Shown piece after piece: positions 17,692-25,865 of a stretch of DNA of 25,865 nucleotides. This DNA comes from Tubulinosema ratisbonensis (lineage: Eukaryota > Microsporidia > Tubulinosematidae): the NCBI GenBank assembly GCA_004000155.1, contig RCSS01000637.1, positions 1-25,865 on the forward strand, written 5' to 3'. The position numbers and the translations under genes were made by a program. Below the pieces are notes generated by a model. It worked only from the letters and a program-made list of their open reading frames with translations, had not been told where the DNA came from and ran no database searches. How positions within the stretch are numbered: position 1 is the first letter of the stretch; each line of letters starts with the position of its first letter.

Positions 17692-19190
17692 TTGATAAGA
17701 AAGCGCACATATCTTACTATAAAAGAAAAAAAAGAAATACGAGAATTCTCTTAAAATAACAAAATTTTAAATCAAAAAAAAATTGCGCAATATTTTAGCA
17801 ACTTACTGGGCTGAAAATAGCTAGAAAAGTATTTTTAACATTATTTCATAAAATAATAATTACTAGATAAAAAACAGGAAGTAAAAAGATTAAGAAAGTA
17901 ACTTATGAAAATCTTGAAAAAATATTTTGACATGGATATTAACATGCTTAAATATATAAATGCTATCGAATATCGAGAAAATAAAATTACAAACTTAAAA
18001 CTAGACTAAGATTTCCAGAAAAAAAATTTTAAAGCTAGTTTTGGGTGGTTGCACAAATTAAAAAAGCGAAATGCAATGAGGTTATATAAATATTCAAATG
18101 ACATTTGTAAGTTAAATTTGAGAAATGTTAAAGTTAAAAAGGCTAAATTATCTGATATTTTGAAAAAGTATAACTTAAAGCATATAGATAATGTGGATAG
18201 AACAGGCTAGACTATAATTACTCTATTTTTTATACTTAATCATATAAACAGTTTAAAGGGGTAAAAAATTTTAAAGATAAGTATACATTTATTTTATGCT
18301 GTAGTGCCGATGGATCTGATAAAAGAAAACAAATTGTAATATAAAAAATTAAATTGCCGAGGCGTTTTAAAAATTTAATGTAAATTCACATATTCATTAT
18401 TTGAACAATAAAAAGGCTTGGGTTATTTCAAAGGATTTTATTATTTTTTGAATGAGCTTATAGAGGACTGAAATCATAAAAGAACATGTTGCACCCATGA
18501 TTGAAAATGCACCAAGGCACAAAATATTTGACCATTTATTTGTAAAAATGGTCTTTCGGCCTCCAAAAATGACTGGAATTCTGCAACTACCGGAAGCATA
18601 GGTCACAAGATCATTAAAAGCAAATTAAAGGATTTTTTACTTAAGCATATATATGCACTTATATCAGTAGACAATAATTTATTTAAAACTCCTTTTAAGT
18701 GTTTAAATCTCAAAGATTCAATTATATTTATAAAATTGGCATGGAAGACGTTAAAAATGAAACTATAATCAGCTGCTGAAAACATACCGTAATTATAAGG
18801 CACAGAGAACACAAAAAGTAAAGGTTTTATCTTGAGAAAATATTAAAATTTAAATGATTTAACAGAAAATTGTGATTTTGATGATTAAATATCAGCTGAG
18901 AAGTATATCAATTCTGAGGTTAAAGATCATTTCCATAGAAATTAGAATATAGCAAATTGTTAAATCTTTGCTCTCTTAATGATGAAAATGCTACTTTATT
19001 ATAAAGAGTCATCTACAGAGCAAAAATATATAAACTTATCACCTTTGAAGAAGCAAAGATTTCATTTACAGTTTTACAAGATTATATCTTACAAAGTAAT
19101 TAAGACAACTCAATCTATTATTGTGATCATAAATCCCGATTAAAGGATTTGTCTCTAATTTTTCTAGAAAAATTAAAGAATAAATAAAAT
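17692..19190 (+). mobile_element. Relic of a Tigger/CENP-B-like (pogo, Tc1/mariner superfamily) transposase
   Basis: Pieces of a pogo/Tigger-type transposase follow in the expected order along about 1.5 kb. (1) 17692-17811: N-terminal psq-type HTH, LIRKRTYLTIKEKKEI, a stop, then QKKIAQYFS. (2) 18028-18081: CENP-B/Tc5-type HTH, FKASFGWLHKLKKRNAM. (3) 18184-18207: IDNVDRTG, matching Y-N-x-D-E-T-G with the first catalytic Asp. (4) 18258-18374: GVKNFKDKYTFILCCSADGSDKRKQIVI, a stop, then PRRFK, matching the family's 'GxKxxKxRxT...xxAdGxxKxpxxxI...PRcFK'. (5) 18407-18598: NKKAWVISKDF, ENAPRHK (normally DNAPxH, so the second Asp is Glu) and RPPKMTGILQLPEA (normally PPNxTxxxQPxDQ). (6) 18607-18786: a lysine-rich, amphipathic segment with AWKTLK. 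(7) 19038-19100: TFEEAKISFTVLQDYI. At least three frame changes and many stops make it a dead copy. Confidence 0.82.
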
Positions 19191-19260
19191 TAAATAAATA
19201 ACCCATATGCTATCATTTTTTTAAAAAAAAGAAACAAAATAAAGACAAAAGGTTAAGCTA

Positions 19261-19277
19261 CGTGACCGGAAGTCACG
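19261..19277. repeat. Perfect 6-bp hairpin, GC-rich for its surroundings
   Basis: CGTGAC-CGGAA-GTCACG forms a perfect 6-bp stem with a 5-nt loop, about 70 nt after the last recognisable piece of the Tigger-like transposase. It could be part of that element's end or a chance palindrome. No run of T that would make it a terminator follows. Confidence 0.3.
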
Positions 19278-19642
19278 ACACTATCTTTATATGCCGTTCT
19301 TTTGAAAAAAAGCTTATAAATAATTCTAAAAAAAAATCGTTATCTAAATTTAAACTGCGGTTGATACAAGAAAATTAATACTTAAAGTGTTCGATTTTTA
19401 ATATTATATATAAGACCGGCTTCTATATAAGGCCAGCTTTTTTAAAAACCAACTATGATCGTATATAGAGGTTTTACAGTATATTATATTTAAATTATAT
19501 TTTATTAATATATAATTTTTGAAAAATTAAATATTTATATAATATGTCTTTTTTGATATTCGAAAACCTATAGATTTCTCATTAAAGGCAACAAAAAAGA
19601 TAAAATTATTAAAGCTCTTTTATTTAATGTTTACTATAGGCT

Positions 19643-19831
19643 CTATAGCCTCGTCTGTTCTTTCATGTATCCTATTTGATTCGTTGTTCTTGGTCTCTCT
19701 GTGTGTCCTTGAATGTTTTGCTGTTTATTGTCTTTTTTTCTTTGATCTGTATCATTTCCTTCTTTGAGTTTCATTAAATTATTTAAATATTTTATTCTTT
19801 CCAGAAAAACATTGCAAATGTCTTCGACCAT
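19643..19831 (-). pseudogene. Doubtful 62-codon ORF, possibly the end of a decayed gene
   Basis: The ORF encodes a hydrophilic 62-aa peptide (starting MVEDICNVFLERIKYLNN, ending in a Lys/Gln/Arg/Thr-rich tail) that is less AT-driven than typical noncoding DNA here. The frame is open for another 12 codons upstream of the ATG without a stop. Further upstream on the same strand, 20110-19950 is open for about 48 codons (SVRYKLKNKKSLIK..., FDEKTLCLSAKEM), and similar broken stretches reach about 20420. No TATA box lies at -27. No family is recognised. It may be the 3' part of a pseudogene or chance. Confidence 0.25.
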
Positions 19832-20798
19832 TCCATAATTTGCTTGAATGCTATTTATTAGTAAGTTTTATATATAATTTTATCAAAATTTTTGATCGTC
19901 TCCTGTTAAATAAAAAAAATTAAATATTTGGCAATAAACTAAAATTTTTAAAAAAGAAATAAATAACTATTTTTAAGAACACATATCATTTCTTTAGCTG
20001 AGAGACAAAGTGTTTTTTCGTCAAAGTTACAATAAAACCAAAAGTATTGTTTAATAAGCGATTTTTTATTCTTTAGTTTATATCTGACTGAAAATGTTGA
20101 TCACCGGATATCCTTTTATCTTAATCTCTTCAAATAAAATAGTAAAAGTATTTCTTATTTTATATTAAAATAAAATTTAATTAAAAAAGATCTTATTCTT
20201 CTTCAAAATACTTTTTTGACGCAATTTAAATAAATGTTAATCTATCAATTGTAATGTATTAATTACATACAACCAGATATTCAAATGATTTTTTATTTTT
20301 CAATATCAAAACAGTTTCTAATAAAATAACTTATTCTAATTTTATATCCAAATAAGATAACTAACTAGCAAAAAGGGCTCCAACACAAAAGTCCTATCTT
20401 TTTGTAAGCTGATTTAAAACAAAAAATATTTTAAAAATATAAAAAATTACTCAGTTAGTAATTTTCCTTTAATGTTTTTTTAATTTATCTTTTAATACTA
20501 TAGAATGCACAAATAAAATCAAAGAAGTTTTTCAAAAACGAAGCTATAACAATTTTTTAAATAATTGACCTTGTATACAGTGATCCTTTGATAAAATTTT
20601 AGCTTAATATTTATTGTAGTGGGACATACAATAAATTTTTTTAAAAAGTTTCTAACACCAAATATAGAAAAGTTTTCCTATAAAAAATCTAATTTGCTTT
20701 TTTAAAGTTTTATGGAATCAAATTTACCATAAACACTGTAAAAAATTTTGAAAACGACTAATTTCTATGAATAATCTATTTATATCTTATTAATAAAG

Positions 20799-20807
20799 TA
20801 TAAAAAG
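20799..20807 (+). promoter_or_regulatory. TATA box of the 356-aa secreted-protein gene
   Basis: TATAAAAAG with the first T exactly 27 nt upstream of the ATG at 20826. No CCC motif is present, as for the 72-aa gene at 13312. Confidence 0.65.
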
Positions 20808-20825
20808 ACAACTTTTTATATATCC

Positions 20826-21896
20826 ATGTTGCTTTTATTGTTTTGTATCAGGTTTATCATTTCTAATCCGCTGATTGAGATTTCGAAAAAGGCCATCACA
20901 GAAATCATCAAACTCAATACGAATAAAGAGAGTGTTCTTGTTGCTTTTATCAATCTTTCATTTTTAGAAACACAGCTTTTTATTATTGAGAAAACAGCTA
21001 AACTCGAAAAGCGTCAAGAAGAAAATCATAAAACAATAACAAAAGTAATTAATAGTTTTATAAAAAACGTTTTGAAAAAACAAATTAAAGAGAAAGAAAT
21101 CGATAATGGTAAATTGAATTTGAAAAAATTGATTAAACGCCTTTCAGATTACGAAACTAAAAGGATGAAAAAAAAGAAAGATTGTAATGTCAATGTAGTT
21201 GACAAAAAATTATTGGAAAATTTTACACAGTGGATTGATTTTTATGAATTAGGGTTAGATGAAAAAATAATCAAAAAAAGGGGGTTAGATCTTATGAGAT
21301 CATCGAAAAAAATTAAACATAAAAACCATATTGTGAATTCTAAAATTAATGCTTTTTTATCTAAATCAATTTGCATATCTGTAGCTTTTTCGAAAACAAT
21401 GCAAGTCTTTGAAAATATGATCCAGCTTATGAAATTAAAAGAAAAACATAAAACAGCTCTTGATCATTTATCAAAAGCAATAAAATTAAGCTATGGTGAC
21501 AATTACTTAAAAGAAACAAATTATATTGAGTCTATGTTGAAAAAAAGTCCTGTGTGTAAAAATTCTAAGTCTTCCGAAGTAGATTCTGCTACTGAAACAG
21601 AAGATTTAGTTGACATTGCCGAATCGAAACCAACAATAGATGTTTCTTCTTCTCCCAAAAGTGAAACAGTTGTTAAAGTAGAACGAATAAAACCCTCTTC
21701 ATGCATACCGAAAACTTCAAATTCAGTCGATCTTGTATCCTCTTGTCCTCCACCACCCCCACTTCCCATGCCTTTGAAAATTGAAAACAAAGAACGACCT
21801 GACGATGCATCATCTGAAAAACCAAGTGAAAACCCCGAGAAAACGATTTCAAATAGTCAAGTAAGTGATATGGTAAAAAAACTATCCATCAATTAG
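20826..21896 (+). CDS. Secreted basic helical protein with Ser/Pro-rich tail, unknown family (356 aa)
   Basis: A 356-aa protein with a hydrophobic N-terminus (MLLLLFCIRFIISNP, 1-15) that fits a signal peptide, so it is probably exported or in the secretory route. Residues 16-240 are strongly Lys/Glu/Leu/Ile-rich and look helical, with likely coiled-coil stretches (about 55-115 and 195-240). Residues 241-356 are disordered-looking and rich in Ser, Pro, Glu and Thr, with a run of five prolines (308-312) followed by LPMP, a type of site bound by SH3, WW or profilin-like modules. No conserved domain is recognised. It has a TATA box at -27 and an AATAAA at 21907-21912. A secreted, lysine-rich, fast-evolving protein in an obligate intracellular parasite is a candidate host-facing protein, but that is inference; a lumenal or spore-structure role is equally possible. 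Confidence 0.8.
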   Translation: MLLLLFCIRFIISNPLIEISKKAITEIIKLNTNKESVLVAFINLSFLETQLFIIEKTAKLEKRQEENHKTITKVINSFIKNVLKKQIKEKEIDNGKLNLKKLIKRLSDYETKRMKKKKDCNVNVVDKKLLENFTQWIDFYELGLDEKIIKKRGLDLMRSSKKIKHKNHIVNSKINAFLSKSICISVAFSKTMQVFENMIQLMKLKEKHKTALDHLSKAIKLSYGDNYLKETNYIESMLKKSPVCKNSKSSEVDSATETEDLVDIAESKPTIDVSSSPKSETVVKVERIKPSSCIPKTSNSVDLVSSCPPPPPLPMPLKIENKERPDDASSEKPSENPEKTISNSQVSDMVKKLSIN

Positions 21897-24800
21897 TATA
21901 ATTTTAAATAAAGGGAGTTTTTTAATTGTCTTTTTTATATTTATCTAAAATTATTTTAATGAAAAATAAAGATTTTATCAAATCTATTTTTTAATTTGGA
22001 AATGGGTTCAATTTATTTAAATATATTAGTTTAAATAAACCTTTCTCCGTTGGTGTATCAAAAAACTTTATTTCTAATAAAATCAAAGTGGTCTTGAAAG
22101 TCTAATTATATTTTAAAAAACTAAGTATTTCTTTGGGGAAAATAATATTTTTGTCTTTTGCACTATGTATAAAATCTATTTGTTAAAATAAAAAAAACCA
22201 TTTTTTAAGAATCAATGAAAAACATAATAAAAAATTAGAACCATTTGTGTCATCGATTCAAAATTTCTATAATAACATCAGATTAAAGAAAAAAATTTTT
22301 GAAAGGTTTTAATAAAGATAAACATGAAAAAATGTTTTTGGCTTCGAATAGCATAAATTTTGTATTTTTATCAAATTTATCAGTATTTTATGATTTCAAA
22401 TTATAGATGGAGAGAAAGAATTCTAAAGTTAATTGAAAAGATTAAACCTTAGGTTATTAAATTTTTAAACCCCTCGATATTTCCGTTTTTTTAAAATAAA
22501 TTAATGGCATGTAAAATTATTTAACTTACAATACCCCATACATTTAAATTAATTGCTTAATTTCTTCAATAATATTTTAATGCCAATGAAAAATACAATT
22601 AAGTCTCTAATGACGTTTTCGATATTAAAGCTGCTTTACCCCGCCTCAGAAAAAATTCTTGAATAATATGAGCGAATAATAATTTTTTATCAAACTGATT
22701 TGAAGTTTTTTCAACATTTACCAGATTAAAAGATAAATACTTATTTTTAAATTAAATTTTTTCTTCAAAAAATTTTATAACCTTCTATCCCCTTCTTTTA
22801 TTTATATTACCATCTTCCATAAAATTATTTGCCACCATCTTTTGCCTTAACATTTATTATCCAAAGAGTTTAATAAATTTATCAGGATGGATTTTTTCTT
22901 TGCATATACTTTACTGTTTAAAAGTTTACTACTCTTCGTTTCTTTATTTACAAATTAATTGACAATCATGTTTCTATTCTCTATAGCGAAATCTTTCTAG
23001 TATTGCATCTCTTTTGAAAGTTTTTTCAAAAAATATATTAAATTTTCAACCAATCTAAATTTCTTAATCGAATATTTGATATTAAATCTGGTTGTTATAG
23101 AGGTATCTATATTCAACTCTCGTTTATTTCATACTTTAAAACCCGTATACTAGTAAAACCGTTATATTTATGTTTTAATTCTTACGAAAAGGGTTAAATC
23201 TTTTGGAAGTAAATGCTTTTATTATCGCATAGTACTTTTAGTGTAATATAAATATAATATAAATATATTATTGAAATAGCTGAAATAACCCACTTATGGT
23301 TTTTGATATATAAATCAAATGAATTTTTAATTATAATAAATTTTTAATCTGAAAATAATATTTATTGTTAAAATAAAAGTATTGTTCAGAAAAAAAGGTT
23401 GTGTGTTTTTATTGTATATTTTGATTCGAAAAGCTTTTACATTTGAATATATTTTTTAAATATTTTAATTAGCGAAAACACTCTTAAAATTTTTCAACCT
23501 CCGCAAATTTGTTTTAAAATACTTAGAATATGTGCTTATATTCATAGCAAAAAAACAAGAAGTAACCATAAATTCAGATCAAGTATTCCACACAAAAAAA
23601 CTTGTTATACAAAAAACATCTGAAATAATAAAGAAATATTTGTTGCAGAAAAATTTTTTAGTTTCTTAAAAATAAAAGAAAAATCTACGAAAAAATTAGA
23701 GTCAACAATTGCTACATTTTTCTTTATTTGTTAGTAAACTGCATAAGCCTATTTACTCGAATGAATTTATAAAAGAAAAGACGCTAATTTATCAAATTTG
23801 TATCTAAAAAATAAATAATATCTCAAATATTTAAAGTACTATGTTAAATAGATTTAAGTACGAAAAGCTGTTTATTAATACAAGTTAATTTTTTAGTTTT
23901 TTTCTTAAAATTTTTATTCATCGCTCATTTTTTAAAACTAAAATTAAAGTGTTCTTTTCTGTTGGCTTTTAAAAATCATTCTCAAACATCATACACTTTG
24001 CATTTAGTTTTCGAAATATGCTAATATTGGGAACATTCATTTATTAGCTCTTGCAAAAATTATTTGAAAATAATATTATAAGTAGAGTATTGAAACAACT
24101 CAAAAAATTTTTTTAATTTGCAATTGTTAAGATTTATGTACGATTTTTAGTCATACAATAAATTAAAGTTTTTCGTTAATAAAAAAGATAGTTTGTCATT
24201 TTTAAATTATACTATCAATAGCATTAAAAATCCCATCCTTTTATCTTTTATTAAAATATAAACAAAATAAAATACACTGAAGATAATTTATTGTAAATCT
24301 TAATAAATAAATTAAACATAATTGCCATTCTCAAATTATAAAATCTTGAATTATACTGATATTATAATATATTTTAAAATCTATAAGATTAAAAATCAAA
24401 TATTTATTTTTGTATTAAAAAATATGAACTTTAAACCTAAATATTTTAGGGCATCAAAAAGTATATTTGTAGATCTTTTTATTAAGAAAAATAAAGATTA
24501 CATTTTTTAATTAAATATTTAATTCGAATTTTCAGCATTTGGATAAAAAAATGGAAAATAAATGAATATAATTTTATATAATATATAATTTTAAGTCTTT
24601 GTTTGCATCTAAATAGAAATTATTTATTTATAATTTAAATACATTAGTACTGTGTCTTGTTTCTTTTATTTCTCAAAAAATAAACTTGTATCATATTTAA
24701 ATGGGTTATTAATATCCTAAGACCTAAATTTTTATGTTAAGATTCTCATAAACTGTAGTGGAAGAAATAAATTTAAAATTTAGATCTTAAGACATGATAA

Positions 24801-25018
24801 TTTAGTTTCGCAAAAGTTAAATTTATGTGTAAAATTATTTAATAAGTAAAATTTTGAATTTTGAAAAACTTATCAGAATAGAGAAATTCTTCTTTCTATA
24901 AACTGAATATTTCATCAATCTCTTAAACATTAAATAAGTTGTTATAAATTTAATGTGTATCTTTATTATAGCACCATACTCACAAATATGACATAAAATT
25001 TCTCTGTTTTAAAGCATA
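21897..25018. other. 3.1-kb AT-rich gene desert
   Basis: After the AATAAA at 21907-21912 there is no ORF with recognisable domains on either strand. Slightly G/C-richer islands occur near 22620-22670 and 22790-22910 but give only short, stop-interrupted frames. A 62-codon open stretch at 24322-24510 begins with TTG, not ATG, and has no promoter-like sequence at -27, so I do not call it. No RNA gene or clear repeat is seen. Confidence 0.5.
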
Positions 25019-25222
25019 ATGGCCAAAATCGTTTTGTTATTTAAATTTTTAAATTTTTTTGTTCATTTTATAGAAACTGTTTTCAAAAATCACAATACAT
25101 TTAAAATCGATTATTTATACTTTTTAAAATCAATTTATCATATTTTAAAATTCTTTGTTAATTTTGATGACCTAGAAGTGTTACACGGCATTTACTTTAA
25201 AGTTAAAACTATAACATCATAA
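25019..25222 (+). CDS. Doubtful small hydrophobic protein (67 aa)
   Basis: An ATG ORF of 67 codons with a hydrophobic, aromatic-rich N-terminal half (MAKIVLLFKFLNFFVHF) that could act as a signal or membrane anchor, and a more mixed C-terminal half (NFDDLEVLHGIYFKVK). CATAAAAT stands exactly at -27, one mismatch from the TATAAAAT of the PDI-like gene. No CCC motif and no homology are seen. ORFs of this size occur by chance in such DNA, so only the promoter-like spacing lifts it above background. Confidence 0.3.
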   Translation: MAKIVLLFKFLNFFVHFIETVFKNHNTFKIDYLYFLKSIYHILKFFVNFDDLEVLHGIYFKVKTITS

Positions 25223-25444
25223 TACATTGTAATATTATTACAAATAGGATACAGGATAGAACAAATATAAGATCGCTAATTATTTTTATATTGTTATAAC
25301 TTTATACGTAAGTTTATGTTAACATAATATCGCTTTATTTATTTAATAAGAGGTTGGATGCAATTTCTTCATGCACATTGTTATAGTAAAATCGATTATT
25401 ATTTGATATGGAATTAAATTTAATGTAAAAATATTTATTAAATA

Positions 25445-25738
25445 ATGTCTTTCAAAAATCAACAAGTTTATATTTTGCATTACTTTCAATGTTCTGTTTG
25501 CGTATTTCGATATTGTTTTATTGTTGCTTTTTGGTTTTATTACTTTCCAAAAAGAATAACAAGGAATAATTTACTAAGTAAAACAATGAAGGTTATTAAT
25601 TCGATAAAAATTACAAATTACAAATTTTGAAGTATTATCGATCAGGAGAATTTCATCACTCCTTATTTTCGTATTATTGGATTTGAAGAAAAACGATCTA
25701 ACGAGCTAGCAATAGAAGAGTATATTGATATGATATAA
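25445..25738 (+). pseudogene. Doubtful 97-codon frame with one internal stop
   Basis: The frame starting at the ATG at 25445 runs 61 codons to a TGA at 25628-25630 and then continues in the same frame for 35 codons to a TAA at 25736-25738. The part after the TGA (IIDQENFITPYFRIIGFEEK, then SNELAIEEYIDMI) has a mixed, coding-like composition. The part before it is rich in aromatic residues and cysteine. No TATA box stands at -27 and no family is recognised. It could be a recently broken gene, a sequencing error, or chance. Confidence 0.25.
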
Positions 25739-25865
25739 TGAGCTTTCTTGTTAGTTCCCTCTTAAATGGATGTAAAAAGAGTTTTTTTCGTTATTTAGCC
25801 CCAGGGTTAGAATTTTATAGGGTTATTCACAATTATATGCAAATAATTCAAAATAAATGCAAAAA
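25738..25865 (+). CDS. Possible start of an ORF running off the right edge
   Basis: An ATG at 25738 overlaps the preceding TAA and opens 42 codons that remain open to the window end (MSFLVSSLLNGCKKSFFRYL, then APGLEFYRVIHNY). It lies in a different frame from the broken frame before it. A TATATT at about 25721 is too close to be a normal promoter. It may be a separate gene, or the continuation of the broken frame at 25445 after a frameshift. The product is not recognised. Confidence 0.3.
   Translation, partial: MSFLVSSLLNGCKKSFFRYLAPGLEFYRVIHNYMQIIQNKCK

Larger units (their letters stand above)
19191..20798. other. 1.6-kb AT-rich region right of the transposon relics
   Basis: It holds the hairpin at 19261, a minus-strand ORF at 19643-19831, and further minus-strand open stretches up to about 20420 that are interrupted by stops. 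Positions 19412-19441 contain two near-copies of a short G/C-containing word (GACCGGCTT and GGCCAGCTT). No RNA gene is seen. The right end carries the promoter of the 356-aa gene. Confidence 0.5.

Noticed and set aside
18397..18812. Two 69-codon minus-strand ORFs
   Set aside because: They are antisense to the Tigger-like blocks on the plus strand and show no motif of their own.
24322..24510. 62-codon plus-strand open stretch
   Set aside because: It begins with TTG, consists almost only of Lys/Ile/Asn/Phe/Tyr codons, and has no promoter-like sequence at -27.

Overview
The window looks like nuclear DNA from a microsporidian, or a very close relative, with a strongly AT-rich genome. The genes are intronless and compact. 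Four of them carry a TATA box exactly 27 nt upstream of the ATG, and three carry a CCC-type motif 3-5 nt before the ATG, which is a known microsporidian start-site signal. The gene content also fits: a PSP1-domain protein, an ABCG half-transporter, an ER thioredoxin-fold protein, small secreted proteins without recognisable relatives, and relics of eukaryotic DNA transposons. I cannot name a species. The gaps of 1-4 kb point to one of the expanded, AT-rich, repeat-carrying microsporidian genomes rather than a compact Encephalitozoon-like one.

Layout. 1-32: first codons of a minus-strand gene that runs off the left edge. 572-1981 (-): secretory protein disulfide isomerase-like protein with an unusual CRFC active site and a REEL tail. 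2364-3053 (+): short-chain dehydrogenase/reductase, divergent from the former. 4025-4939 (+): PSP1-domain protein. 4940-8631: gene-poor AT desert. 8632-10380 (+): ABCG-type half-transporter. 11472-13050 (+): basic, probably nuclear protein of unknown family whose N-terminus is separated from the main reading frame by ambiguous bases. 13312-13530 (+): 72-aa membrane-anchored Gly/Ser/Ala/Lys-rich protein. 13531-20825: desert holding a transposon graveyard, with a minus-strand FLYWCH/MULE transposase relic (about 16.15-17.56 kb) back to back with a plus-strand Tigger/CENP-B-like transposase relic (about 17.69-19.19 kb). 20826-21896 (+): 356-aa secreted basic helical protein with a Ser/Pro-rich tail. 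21897-25865: desert with a few short doubtful ORFs, one running off the right edge.

The genes do not form a pathway or operon. Each seems to have its own promoter. Two themes recur: proteins of the secretory or membrane route (PDI-like, ABCG, the 72-aa and 356-aa proteins) and nucleic-acid-related proteins (PSP1-domain protein, basic 525-aa protein). I found no rRNA, convincing tRNA, CRISPR array or prokaryotic feature. Ambiguous bases (N) occur at 1982-1983, 11604-11605, 11615 and 12843, all in or touching genes.
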